Part shown: one piece after another, positions 1 through 10,293 of the stretch
Layout of the letters: every line of letters starts with the position of its first letter
How positions within the stretch are numbered: position 1 is the first letter of the stretch
Assembly: GCA_028565715.1 (NCBI GenBank)
Contig: JAOXYC010243122.1
Coordinates: forward strand, 1-15,985
Direction: 5' to 3'
Origin: Phoronis pallida
Lineage: Eukaryota; Phoronida; Phoronidae
DNA: 15,985 nucleotides
Translations under genes and position numbers: made by a program
The notes under the pieces: generated by a model
The model's database searches: none
Told to the model about the DNA's origin: nothing
What the model saw: only the letters and a program-made list of their open reading frames with translations

Positions 1-228
1 GTTTTTCAAATGAGGTCTGAGCACACAGAAGACCTATGCACTAGAACCGCCCACATGACTACACATAGAAATGAATCGTATTGATACATGTATGTAAATG
101 GTACATGCGGTTCATACGATACCACCACTGAGATGTATTGTATATAGACATGTGTTTGGAACGCGTGGTAAAACGTGACGGGTAAACGTGCGGGTTTTCT
201 AAAGAATGGACTAGAAATTCACGATCAC
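1..228 (-). other. Intron of the vWA gene (partial)
   Basis: This begins at the donor GTGATC on the minus strand and runs out of the window. The frame stays open for a while into it (to position 59), but the residues no longer match a vWA domain after the Tyr-Tyr-Gly, so it is read as intron. The next exon, carrying the MIDAS threonine loop, should lie further left. Confidence 0.7.
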
Positions 229-486
229 CCCCGTAGTACTCACTTTCTTGGCGTAAACCGTCAATAGCATTTAGTAGTTCCTCTTTATTAGGATGAGTAT
301 CTAGTCCCCAGCGGAGGATTACTTTGGTTGAGAAACTGATCACACCTATTCGCACTTTGGCTGGGTCTATTTTGAATTCGTCCGCCATTGAGTGAACAAA
401 ATTAACCTGCGCCTCAAAGTGTTTGTACCAAATACTGCGAGATTCGTCGAGAATGAAAAGAATATCAGCTGGTTTGCCTGGGCATT
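229..486 (-). CDS. vWA-domain protein, single internal exon (N-terminal half of the domain)
   Basis: Reading the minus strand, a pyrimidine-rich tract ending in TTTTTGCAG (487-495) is followed by an open 86-codon exon and a donor GTGATC (223-228). The translation starts CPGKPADILFILDESRSI: the first vWA beta strand with a complete DxSxS metal-binding (MIDAS) motif, D-E-S-R-S. Next come helix 1 (HFEAQVNFVHSMADEF), strand 2 (VRIGVISFSTKVILRWGLD) and helix 2 (KEELLNAIDGLRQES), ending at YYG just before the conserved Gly-Gly-x-Thr loop, which must lie on the next exon left of the window. The exon is 258 bp, and two bases at its start and one at its end complete split codons, so it is a symmetric phase 1-1 exon, as is common for extracellular modules. 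vWA domains of matrilin, collagen VI and integrin type bind extracellular ligands through a divalent metal. The parent protein is unknown because only this half domain is visible. An open frame beginning at the internal Met (388) and running to 59 includes intron sequence and is not the real product. Confidence 0.88.
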
Positions 487-1095
487 CTGCAAAAAGACGT
501 AAAAGCAGGTTGATAGATTTTCAACCAATATTTAATCAACTATTATTGGATAAAGGGGACAACACCACGAGGCGGCTGAAGACTATGTTATGCACACGCA
601 ACGTGAGTGCTTGAGTAAAGAAATTCGAATATGGAAAATTTAGAACTTTCATTCTAGTGGTTTCAAATAAGTTGTATTATTTAAAAAATAAATCATATGT
701 TATTAGAGCAATTATCGCTAAAAACTCAGAAATTAAATGGCGCTATAGATCATCTCCTTTCAAAACAACTGAATGTTTTATGAAGATCGTCAGCCAGCTT
801 TTAAAACAGCGCTCGGTTTGCGGATACTGTCACATTGGGTTATTTAATCTCTATCTTTTTTTGATTGAATGTGAACGTATTTTGAGAAGAAAAACCTGTA
901 TTCCGTATAAAACTCACTTTTTACCATTAGACCATACACTCGCGCCACCTAAAATAGAAAAATATCTGAGAACTGAGGGGAACCAATACAGTCTTGTTTT
1001 GACAAATAATATGGTAAAAAAAGACCTACCGTACTGACGCACATTTCTAAAGGCGTATGTGCATATGTGTACGGCGACTATATAACTTATAGGGT
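487..1095. other. Gene-free stretch, probably upstream intron of the vWA gene
   Basis: It starts with the acceptor and polypyrimidine tract (minus strand) of the vWA exon. I could not recognise an upstream exon. A 126-codon plus-strand open frame (657-1037) has no family resemblance and lies in AT-rich DNA where one such frame is near chance expectation. Confidence 0.5.
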
Positions 1096-1290
1096 AACTT
1101 ATGCGCACGCGCCTATGATGCGATCAATTTGATCAGACAAAAATCGCAAAAATCCCTGATGGCCCGAATTCAGGCACCGCCTACATGTACTTAAACTATG
1201 AACGTGAATTGCACCTACATGTATGGGTGAAACTTATGCGGAGGTGCCTATATATGCGACCCATTAACTTCAGAAACAAATCGCAAAAAT
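1096..1290. repeat. Degenerate direct repeat, offset about 135 bp
   Basis: AACTTATGCG at 1096 and 1231 is followed in both copies by a related sequence (GCGCCTATGATGCGA versus GTGCCTATATATGCGA) and closes with AAATCGCAAAAAT at 1141 and 1278. Between them, CCTACATGTA also occurs twice. This looks like an old tandem duplication of unknown origin. Confidence 0.6.
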
Positions 1291-2015
1291 TGGGCCTTGT
1301 GATTAGGACGCATGCTCCTAGATGTGCGCCATGACGGTAACTGGGTGTTCTTACACATAACTCGCGTTAAGTCGAGTTTACTTTACAAAATAATCTTTTT
1401 CAATCGAAAATAGCTTTCCGAATCTGGCATCAAAATGAAAAATGAAGATGATGTCTTCAAAGAGAACTCCAAATTTAATTCATCAACAGGCCTTAACTTT
1501 TCCCGCCAAGTCTAGACGGTTTTTAAAAAGTCGTCGTTGAAAGTTTGTAAAGAAGTTACAATAATCAGGATTTATGTAAAGTATAAAAATCTTACCGCAA
1601 TGAAACTAAGTAAAAAGATCAACCGTGTGTCCATATTGAACGTCTGTGTGTTATCTGAAAACAAACATTTTAAAAACATTACATTTAATTTATAATCATA
1701 GTAATAAAAAGGCCGATCGCCAACGTTAAAACAATAAAATACATTAAAATTTCACTCTTACGCTGACGTGTGATAAAAACGATGTAAAATCCAAAGCTTT
1801 CGAATGTGTATTCTTCTTCAATGGCGTTACAATTTACAATGAACAGAAAATGCACTCACATTAGTCAGAACAGTACAGAACAATAACAACATTAACCAAT
1901 AATATGATGATTAAGAAACGAGGCAAAATTAATGAAGTAGCAAACTAATAATCAGGTTTCTGAAAAAAGTCAATTGCAAAATTGGCTGTTTGATCCAAAA
2001 AAGCTAAATAAATGC
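1291..2015. other. Gene-free AT-rich stretch
   Basis: I see no coding frame, RNA gene or repeat here that I can support. Confidence 0.5.
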
Positions 2016-2043
2016 TATTATTATTATTATTATTATTATTATT
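2016..2043. repeat. (TAT/ATT)n microsatellite
   Basis: About nine uninterrupted TAT units, followed by a short degenerate T/A tail. It is preceded by AAATAAATGC, which faintly resembles the end of LINE tails such as the one at 8021, but no retrotransposon body was recognised beside it. Confidence 0.95.
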
Positions 2044-4204
2044 TTTATTAGTTTATGGAATGTATTTAAAAAATGCCTAAGCACGATTACGCCATAATAG
2101 CATCCGATACACATATTAATTGTCTGTTTGTGATGAATATCTATAAAGTAACTCGTTTTAAAAATTTCTTTTTTCGTATGTAGGCACATCATTTACAAGG
2201 TCGATTTTCAATAACATTTTTTTAACCATAAATTGCTCCCATGAACTTTTGTCATCAGGTTTTGATATAATAACTTACTTACTCAAATACAGATGCACGG
2301 TGACAAGTAAATTACCTTTGATTAATGACAAGATCAAATAGAGAAAAACTGAAATTATGCCGCGTAGGCGACATTTTTGATGTTTGTCAGTTTAGTAATT
2401 CAAAAACCCCATTGATTGCATTATTATTCAATATCAGCGGTCATTGCAAGGCCAATAGGGGAAAACAATTTTCTGGTTCAAAGCTTGTTATTGTTAATTA
2501 GCGTTTGGTTAACTTTGGTCCCAGGCCATATGCTTCGAAATGCGTCGACATGCTTGAAAAACTTCTGTCCTTCAATTCTCTTTTCAGCTTATATTAAGAT
2601 ATGCACGTTGTATAAAATAACCAGTAATTTGCAGCTTATTCTGTAGAAACCCATCGCGCATGCCTCTCTCTTTATTGCAGAACGTTCGTTTTTTTATACA
2701 TAACATGTTTGAATAAATTAAAAGAAGTCTGTGTCGACCTATTAATATTAATTAGTGTTGTTTGTCTCCTTGTAAAACTAATTTGGTTGGTAGACGCATA
2801 AAGTACGCATTACTGAGAAATATAGCAGTTAACACAATACGCGAATGGCAGTACTTCGTCATTTTATGCTAAATAATGTCTTTTGGCGTCAGTTTTGGGA
2901 ATCGTTTATAAAGACTGATTTCTGTCGAGTTATTCACTTTTGAAAACATGAAATTCTGCTTGAATACCAGTATGAACTTAAAACCACTCAAAATTGACGA
3001 AGATGGTTGTACCCGTCGAAACATGCCACGCTTGAAAACAGTTGTTATTTATTTTCAACTTTTATTATCACTTGTTAGCAACAGACCCTTTGGAAGGATT
3101 ATTTTGATCTTACTCAAAATAGTGTAAATTTAATACTTGCATGGTGCAAAACAGGGTTTATGAAAAGAGGCGCGCTTTAGACGATCTTTCAAATCAACAA
3201 AGCATTACTGACCATAATTTATTTGTTAAATAATCATTCAACAGTGAGCGCAACTTGCCAAAACGAAGTGCCCATGGAAAATAATGCACAATAAAGGGAA
3301 AAAGGAGGTACTCCATGTTTCAATATCTTTTTTTTAAATAGCATTTTGTAAATAAGGACGTGATAAAAATCTGAACTTTGACAAAAATCAAGATAACTCC
3401 AAAAATTGGTGCTCAAAATATTGAACCTTAAAATCTGTTGGTTGTTGATTTTCGACTCATTCAAAATTGTAGCTATTTTTTTCACCAATTGGTAACAACG
3501 AGCTCGTTGAAATGTGAAAAAATATGTTTAAAATGAAACTTACAAAGAATAACAAAAAATGCTTTGAGCATTTTTTTTCTTTTTTATTGTCTTACATAGG
3601 CCTACATCTCCGTACCGACAAAGAACTATTTCTATTGAATCATGGAAATTCTACTTTTGCGCATTATTTTGCATTATTTTTTTGCATAATCTCACTAATT
3701 CACATATGCCTTAATTGCATTCACTTATTATAACACAGAATATTTAAAGTTGTTGATCCTACCTGTCGGACTCTGCAACGGTTGACTGTCCTCTGCTCTA
3801 ACTTGTCAAATGTATTCTCACTAATCCCGCGTGCATCCCTTTATAAACACGGCCGTCTCTCATCAATTACAATTAACCCGTCAATGTATGGAATCCAGTA
3901 ATATAATAATTATTTGACACGGCCCTTGATGGCAATTTGCTCTGATGGAATGTTACATCCATCAGGACTTGTGGACGTTGAACTTAAAAGTTGGAGAAGG
4001 CGCCGACTAAAAGTGCACAACCGTGGCCGATCAAGAATTTGGGGTCATTCAAAAATGTGCATTGCGATTACGTGGCCGATTTTTGTAGGAAACCAGTATG
4101 CATGATCGTGTTACGGAGCGTGTTCATCTTAGGTTCAAGACAAGGTTTCACCAAAAGTAACAAGATACCCGGAGTATGACGGGCATTAAATGGTCGCCAT
4201 GAGT
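2044..4204. other. Gene-free AT-rich stretch
   Basis: Only short open frames (up to about 84 codons) with no family resemblance. Small local features are a short hairpin TGATGGA/TCCATCA near 3942-3963 and CGTGGCCGAT repeated about 50 bp apart near 4022 and 4071. Nothing here supports a gene. Confidence 0.5.
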
Positions 4205-5630
4205 ACATGGTTTCGAAGACATAGAGATCCATCATTGTTTCAGATACTACTTGCAATTGCTATGATCCCCCATTATTTATACGTGCCATTACCTACCTGA
4301 ACCCAACCACAATCTCACCCGTAATCCAGAGACCCCAGAGAATCAAAGGCACAAAGATCAAAGATTGTTTCAGATACTACTGGAAATGGCTATGATTCAC
4401 CTGAGAACGACCACAATCTCCAAAGTCCAGACACTTCAGAGAACTTCAGTGGCTCGAAGACACATAGATCTACCATTCTTCCAGTTATTACCAGACATGG
4501 CTATGGTCCAGTTGGGAACGACCACAATCCAGAGTCCAGAAACCTCCGAGAACTGCAATGCCTCGAAGACACAGAGATATACCATTCTTCCAAATACTAC
4601 TAGACATGGCTATGGTCCAGTTGGGAACGACCACAATCCAGAGTGCAGAAACCTCCGAGAACTGCAATGCCTCCAAGACACAGAGATCTACCATTCTTCC
4701 AACTACTACTAAACATGGCTATGGTCCAGTTGGGAACGACCACAATCCAGAGTGCAGAAACCTCCGAGAACTACAATGCCTCGAAGACACAGAGATCTAC
4801 CATTCTTCCAAATACTACTAGACATGGCTATGGTCCAGTTGGGAACGACCACAATCCAGAGTCCAGAAACCTCCGAGAATTGCAATGCCTCGAAGACACA
4901 GAGATCTACCATTCTTCCAAATACTACTAGACATGGCTATGGTCCAGTATGGAACGACCACAATCCAGAGTCCAGAAACCTCCGAGAATTGCAATGGCTC
5001 GAAGACATATAGATCTACCATTCTTCCAGTTATTACCAGACATGGCTATGGTCCAGTTGGGAACGACCACAATCCAGAGTCCAGAAACCTCCGAAAACTG
5101 CAATGCCTCGAAGACACAGAGATCTACTATTCTTTCAAATACTACTAGACATGGCTATGGTCCAGTTGGGAACGACCACAATCCAGAGTCCAGAAACCTC
5201 CGAGAACTGCAATGGCTCGAAGACACAGAGATCTACCATTCTTCCAAATACTACTAGACATGGCTATTGTCCAGTTGAGAAAAACCACAATCCGGAGTGC
5301 AGAAACCTCCGAGAATTGCAATGGCTCGAAGACATATAGATCTACCATTCTTCCAGTTATTACCAGACATGGCTATGGTCCAGTTGGGAACGACCACAAT
5401 CCAGAGTCCAGAAACCTCCGAGAACTGCAATGGCTCGAAGACACAGAGATCTACCATTCTTCCTAATACTACTAGACATGGCTATGGTCCAGTTGAGAAA
5501 GACCACAATCCAGAGTCCAGAAACCTCCGAGAACTGCAATGACTCGAAGACACAGAGATCTACCGTCGTTTTAGATAGTACAAGCTGTGATCCAGTGATC
5601 AACTGAGAAGCCAACCACACTAAACGTGAC
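4205..5630. repeat. Satellite-like tandem array of 109-bp monomers
   Basis: The landmark GACATGG (one copy reads AACATGG) recurs at 4494, 4603, 4712, 4821, 4930, 5039, 5148, 5257, 5366 and 5475, exactly 109 bp apart each time. Each monomer carries GATCTACCATTCTTCC, GTTGGGAACGACCACAATCC and CCAGAAACCTCCGAGAA. A diverged monomer lies 111 bp before the first landmark (GAAATGG at 4383), more decayed sequence reaches back to about 4205, and a decayed monomer trails to about 5630. Because 109 is not a multiple of 3, the reading frame shifts at every monomer, so the many overlapping open frames on both strands are repeat artefacts. A homogeneous centre with decayed edges is typical of arrays kept alike by unequal exchange. 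Confidence 0.95.
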
Positions 5631-6423
5631 ACAGCCGAATCATCTAGCTCCTTACTTCATCACCATAATCTATGACGATCACTTCGTCATATGTTGTGTT
5701 GATGGAGCTCCCATTATCTGGAAAACAACTTCCAAAACACACAGCTGCTAATCTCCGCACAAACAATTGCACATCCAAATCTCAATCAGCAAATACAATA
5801 GATATAGAATAAGTCCTGAAATACCTGTAATCCGTGTGAAGAGATGGCTAACCATCAACTATAACCAGACTATTGCATTGACGAGAATTAGATACAACTG
5901 CTTGTGCGATACTTGTCCTAACCATAGAGACGCCATAAAGAAAAGTGTATTTGTTCTATCCGGATTTTTTCTGAGCTGTTGTCAAGATGTTACGACACGT
6001 AGCACTTGTCACCATAAAGAAATATGAGCTGATTGAGCAGTCCAACGAGTTTTTCAACTTGGAATAATTCTTATTTGTATTTGGCGGTGTTGTGTATTGT
6101 AACCGCTGGAGAAAAAAGAGATTACTTTTTGAGTGTTGACTCCGCCTATGTATTGTTAGAAAAACCGTTACTGCAGTGTTAAAAGCCACGAACCATCCGC
6201 TACCGGTATATGTGAATGCACGTGCATTGATAGTATAGTAACATTATTAATTTATCAAATTATTTTATCGGTTAGTAAGCAAGGGTAGTTGTGACTGAGA
6301 TGTCAAAACGTACTTGAGCATTAATAAATGACAACACATTTTTGACAACATAATTTAGACAATATCATTTCTGTCTATAAGTAAATAAGATAAGGTCAAC
6401 CAAGCTGAATGTCAGTTTACATT
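5631..6423. other. Gene-free stretch right of the 109-bp array
   Basis: The first part may be very decayed monomer sequence. Open frames at 5767-6027 (plus) and 5956-6189 (minus) overlap each other and show no known motif. No RNA gene was recognised. Confidence 0.45.
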
Positions 6424-6506
6424 GGGTTTGCTACAAGGGTTTGCTAATAAAGTAATTCCCATCTAAGGGACCTAAGCCCCAAGGGACCTATGCCCCAAGG
6501 GACCTA
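6424..6506. repeat. Short direct repeats (GGGTTTGCT x2; AAGGGACCTA x3)
   Basis: GGGTTTGCT occurs twice near 6424-6444. It is followed by three closely spaced copies of AAGGGACCTA, separated by AGCCCC and TGCCCC (6465-6506). This is a simple local tandem duplication with 16-17 bp periodicity. Confidence 0.85.
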
Positions 6507-8020
6507 ATGTAAACTACATACGTACGCTGTGCGGCTAAAGGGCCGCCGTGTTGTTGTCGACATTAAAGTTGAAAAGGACGTACCACGCTGTTTCAACGTT
6601 ATATTTTTTATATTCAACTCACGTATGAGTTTTAATTGACTTCATCAAAATTGCTTCAGAAAGTGTTTAATGTAGCTCATTACACCCTTGACATAGTGAC
6701 ACTAAATAGCCTATAGCCTACGCCACTTCGTAATTACACGTTTAAGTGCAAAACTTGGGGGAATGTGCGTAAAAAATGACAAAGTGGGAACAGTATAATT
6801 CTAACGAATTGTACTTTTATGGAACTTGCGCGGACGAGTTTGCGGAGTAAATTAAATCCTTGATTGCCGGTTTTTAAACGACCACCTGTTTTATCACTTA
6901 AAAGTTGTAATTCAAGCGAAACAATTTATTTTTTAGCTAAATGACATAGCAGCATATGAAAACATACAATAACCCTGTTGGAGACAATTTCCCTACATTC
7001 CTTACAGAAAGACTCGCCCGCACTAAGAAACTGTAAAAAGACTGATAACTTCAACAACTGAAGATTGGGTGACCACGTCACCGATGATGTCTTATCAAGG
7101 AAAACGTCAACTCAGAGATCATAACGTTCTACTAACTCACAAGATGTACGGTTCTCAATATTCGATATTTTTCCATTGATAAATTTTGATCAAGTCTCCT
7201 TGATCCTGTATTTTGCAAAGCACGATAAACATAAAAGAACATTAAAAAAATACTAAAATATATTTGGACATGAAAAAACAGTGTCGTTCTTGTAACCAGC
7301 ACGTTAGATCAGACAAAATCCGTGGACCTTCGTTAAAGTTCGATTCTGTTTTCTGCAATTTTCAAACGAATCAAAGGATTGATTGATCTGAACGTTATCA
7401 ACTCGAGAGTTCAATCTCGTGTATTATATCATTTTCTGGCGTTTATTAAAATCTATCGGTACTTATTCAAAATTGACGAATACCAGAAAAGTCCATTATA
7501 AAATGTTCCGTGTCGTAAAGTGGATATCTAACGTTCGCCAGTCCCGCAGAGTGATTAAATTTACTTCTTCACTAATTACATTAGCGTTTACCACAAACAT
7601 TGCATTAGTAAATCGACATCGCACTAGTTTATCAATGTCAAAATATACACGATTTAGACAAAAATTATCAGAAATAAATGAAATTAGATTACGTGCTATC
7701 AGAGAATTAGATTAGAACAAGGACAGATGACATATTGCTTTATTGAGGACAAAATTCGGACAGACGCAGAAAGGAAAGTGCGTTGAGTATTTTCATTTAA
7801 TTGTATTAAATTTGTTATCATTTGTCAGTCAAAAAGATTAGATTTACAACTTACTTTCAACAGCCCATCCCATTATTCTTCGTCAAAATGACTGTGTTTT
7901 CAACAGAAGGCACTTATAGTTGATTTATTTTCCTAAAATATCGCTAAAGATTTTATTTCTTGATACTTTATGAACTTTGATCTAATCTTTTCAACCATAA
8001 CTTGCCCAAATTTAATTTTA
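6507..8020. other. Gene-free AT-rich stretch
   Basis: A 98-codon plus-strand frame (7419-7715) ends in an Arg-rich stretch, but it has no recognisable domain and is within chance expectation for this base composition. Nothing else was recognised. Confidence 0.45.
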
Positions 8021-8041
8021 TAATAATAATAATAATAATAA
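8021..8041. repeat. (TAA)7 microsatellite, LINE 3' tail
   Basis: Seven exact TAA units on the plus strand (TTA on the element's own strand), directly abutting the LINE 3' UTR. Confidence 0.95.
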
Positions 8042-8200
8042 AGTTTATTTATATAACGCAAAATTACAATTACTTTCAATGCGTTTTACAGTTAATTTAG
8101 GTAAAATAAATAAAAATACATCAATACAGAACCAGCTGATAATACATTAAAATACGTAATAAATAACATAAAAAGGCACCATGCTGGTTAAAAGAACCAC

Positions 8201-8452
8201 TTAACATTTCCTAAACAAGAAAGTTTTCAGTTTTGACTTGAATGCTATGAAATTCTCCACTCGCAACAACATGCCAAGACTGTTCCAAAGTTTGGCAACG
8301 GAGACACTGAAAAGTTGATTGCCATAGCTTGTGGACTTGGGAAGATGCACCCGGATGCGATTTGGGTCGGCAGACGATCGCAACTGTCTGGATGGTTTGT
8401 AGGGTGTAACCAGTGATTGGATGTAGGATGGAGCTGTCTCTGAGTGAATAAC
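8201..8452 (-). pseudogene. LINE reverse transcriptase ORF2, C-terminal remnant
   Basis: The frame reads APSYIQSLVTPYKPSRQLRSS, then YGNQLFSVSVAKLWNSL, then FKSKLKTFLFRKC and stop. This matches the conserved tail of CR1/L2/Jockey-clade reverse transcriptases (a P-Y-I followed by a Y-x-P-x-R-x-L-R-S-S block, a YG-FSV-LWNSL block and a final FK-LKT-LF). An in-frame TGA at 8453-8455 and a further stop just upstream break the frame. Traces of the preceding region seem to continue in shifted frames to about 8500. None of the catalytic reverse transcriptase or endonuclease domain is present, so it is inactive. Confidence 0.85.
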
Positions 8453-8594
8453 TCAGACATTGCAAAAAAAATAGGTGTAAAGTCAAAACGATTTATGGTC
8501 CAGGTGTCATCCATGCTGCTTCCGCCCTGCGTACCGACCAAATGATAATTGGACATTGTATTGTGCTGTTAGCAGAGCGTCATTTCTCACATGA

Positions 8595-8887
8595 TATTAT
8601 CGAAAATAACACACTCTGACGGATCACTGTATTCATACGCCCTCAACAAAGTCTCGTTTTTTCTTCGACAACGCGTCGTCACTGTTTTATGTGAGAAAAA
8701 GAACAATATACTCGTCGTCATTGAATAATAAATTTCTCAAAACTCGTCAAAATCCTCGCCAAAGGCTCGGATTTTTTACTCATTTTGAGAAATGTATTAT
8801 TCAATGACACTAGTTAATTATCCTCTATATCTCACATGATAGGCCTATGTTCGTATCTCTCACCATCTGTTGTTATTTTCGATAATA
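8595..8887. repeat. Foldback (hairpin) structure, possible MITE
   Basis: Outer arms of 17 bp match perfectly as inverted complements (8595-8611, TATTATCGAAAATAACA, and 8871-8887). Inner arms of 31 bp (8717-8747 and 8778-8808) match at about 27 positions, and the core between them folds further (AAAATCCTCGCC against GGCTCGGATTTT). No transposase and no clear target-site duplication are visible, so a non-autonomous element is an inference. Confidence 0.65.
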
Positions 8888-9309
8888 CACGGTGCAATAT
8901 ACACGCTGGCATACTTCATCAATAATGTGCTCTCAGCGTTGCGTTATAAAAAAGCGTTGAATGCACGGAAATGATCAACTATGGAAATTTAAGAATTCGT
9001 CACTGAGTCAGTCTTATCTGCAAATTGCAATATATGCCCGACACGTTGCATTATCACCGATTTTGAAGTTATTTCTCAGGGCCAATTTTGAGGTATCAAG
9101 GAAAACTTCCATGGCTGAGTAATAATGCTGGATATTTGCTTTATACTTGAATTCATCATAAAAAACGGTAAATAAAATGAACTGAATAAAATGCTCATTT
9201 TTTTTCTAATTAGGAATGTAATAAAATAATAACTTAATAATGTGTTTTTTAGCTAGGCAGTTTAAAATATTATCATGAGCTAGGTACTTCTAATATGCAT
9301 TTAAAAACA
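8888..9309. other. Gene-free stretch before the tRNA array
   Basis: AT-rich DNA with no recognised gene. Homology to the repeated tRNA flank starts only near 9310. Confidence 0.5.
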
Positions 9310-9421
9310 TTATTGAGAATTGAATTGAATAATTGGGAAATTCGTCGTAAGACCTGTCCTCACTCTGCTGCAGCGCAGAGGTTTCAATGTGACCTGCATA
9401 ATTTCGTGAGGGTGTCAGTCA

Positions 9422-9495
9422 GCCCGGCTAGCTCAGTTCGGTAGAGCATGAGACTCTTAATCTCAGGGTCGTGGGTTCGAGCCCCACGTTGGGCG
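9422..9495 (+). tRNA. tRNA-Lys (anticodon CTT), copy 1
   Basis: A complete 74-nt cloverleaf: acceptor GCCCGGC pairs with GTTGGGC (two G-U pairs), D stem GCTC/GAGC, anticodon stem TGAGA/TCTCA around the loop CTCTTAA, and T stem GTGGG/CCCAC with loop TTCGAGC; discriminator G. The anticodon CTT reads AAG lysine codons. The A box (TAGCTCAGTTCGG) and B box (GGTTCGAGCC) are intact and there is no intron. T runs at 9501-9504 and 9506-9510 form the Pol III terminator. Its flanks are the most diverged of the array, so it is probably the oldest or least converted copy. Confidence 0.97.
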
Positions 9496-10016
9496 ACAAA
9501 TTTTCTTTTTCAATGAGATCTACTTCACCGATGTTTTTCAAATATTTTATCTAATAATTTATGTTTCCAGTTATATGGCTTTATTTATTTCAATCGTGTG
9601 ACTTTCTTCAACTTTATATCAAGTGAAAATTGTCAGTTCAGCCCCTTGCTATGAATTGATTGAATATTTTCATTCGTCTAAATATCCCGTAACACCTTCG
9701 CTTATTCCAGAACCCTATAATCCTTACAGCCCGTCTAATTCCGCTTAAATATCTACAATGGCACAGGAGAAAACTAGTATCAACGGTTTCGTATTTGAGT
9801 TATTTATTTTAGTTTTTTCAAAGATGAACGAAATATGCACGAACGGTTTTTGATTTAGAATCGACCTTTCATGGCGGGACCATGACACTTGATGATATTT
9901 GTCAACCCAAATTGAATTGTAGATAAAAACGCTGTATACGACGAGATCCGGTATAATAAATATATTTGATCGACTAAAACCCAAACAGTTTCGCCACATT
10001 GGCTTGATCACTGGGC

Positions 10017-10071
10017 AATGAACAATATTACCAAGAGTGAAGACACTTCACTCTTGGTAATATTGTTCATT
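10017..10071. repeat. Perfect 26-bp inverted repeat with 3-nt loop
   Basis: 10017-10042 and 10046-10071 are exact inverted complements around the loop ACA; the core is ACCAAGAGTGAAG / CTTCACTCTTGGT. It lies in spacer 1-2 at a point where the other units have no such sequence. Lack of decay suggests it is recent. There is no coding content. Confidence 0.95.
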
Positions 10072-10219
10072 CAGCGTTTTTATCTACTTTCATTATGTTT
10101 CCGGTAACGGCTAATACTAATTTTAATCAAATTGAATTGAATTATTCGAAAAACCGTCCACAATCCCCGCAGATCAGGTGTTTGATGTAACCTGCATAAT
10201 TGCGTCGGGGTATCAGTCA

Positions 10220-10293
10220 GCCCGGCTAGCTCAGTTCGGTAGAGCATGAGACTCTTAATCTCAGGGTCGTGGGTTCGAGCCCCACGTTGGGCG
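10220..10293 (+). tRNA. tRNA-Lys (anticodon CTT), copy 2
   Basis: Identical over 74 nt to copy 1, with intact A and B boxes. T runs at 10299-10302 and 10304-10307 form the terminator. It lies 149 bp right of a perfect 26-bp hairpin. The antisense strand gives a spurious open frame across the gene. Confidence 0.97.

Larger units (their letters stand above)
8021..8500 (-). mobile_element. 5'-truncated non-LTR retrotransposon (LINE, CR1/L2/Jockey-like), 3' end only
   Basis: On the minus strand the element ends in a 3' UTR closing with GCGTTATATAAATAAAC, TTTA and then a (TTA)7 tail (8021-8041). Upstream of the stop codon (8201-8203) is the C-terminus of a reverse-transcriptase ORF. Microsatellite tails are typical of CR1/L2-type LINEs. 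The body is missing beyond about 8500, consistent with the usual 5' truncation during target-primed reverse transcription. No target-site duplication was confirmed. Confidence 0.85.

Noticed and set aside
59-228. Extension of the vWA frame beyond Tyr-Tyr-Gly
   Set aside because: The residues stop matching a vWA domain exactly at a good donor site (GTGATC), so the extension is intron.
657-1037. 126-codon plus-strand frame
   Set aside because: No recognisable domain or signal peptide, no splice context, and about the length expected by chance once in a window of this size and base composition.
4205-5630. CRISPR-like repeat array
   Set aside because: Monomers are contiguous 109-bp repeats with no unique spacers, and the setting is an animal genome.
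4365-5632. Many overlapping open frames on both strands, which could look like a repeat protein
   Set aside because: The period of 109 bp is not divisible by three, so no single frame follows the repeat; the frames are by-products of the monomer.
7419-7715. 98-codon plus-strand frame with a basic C-terminus
   Set aside because: No family resemblance and within chance expectation; basic residues alone do not support a gene.
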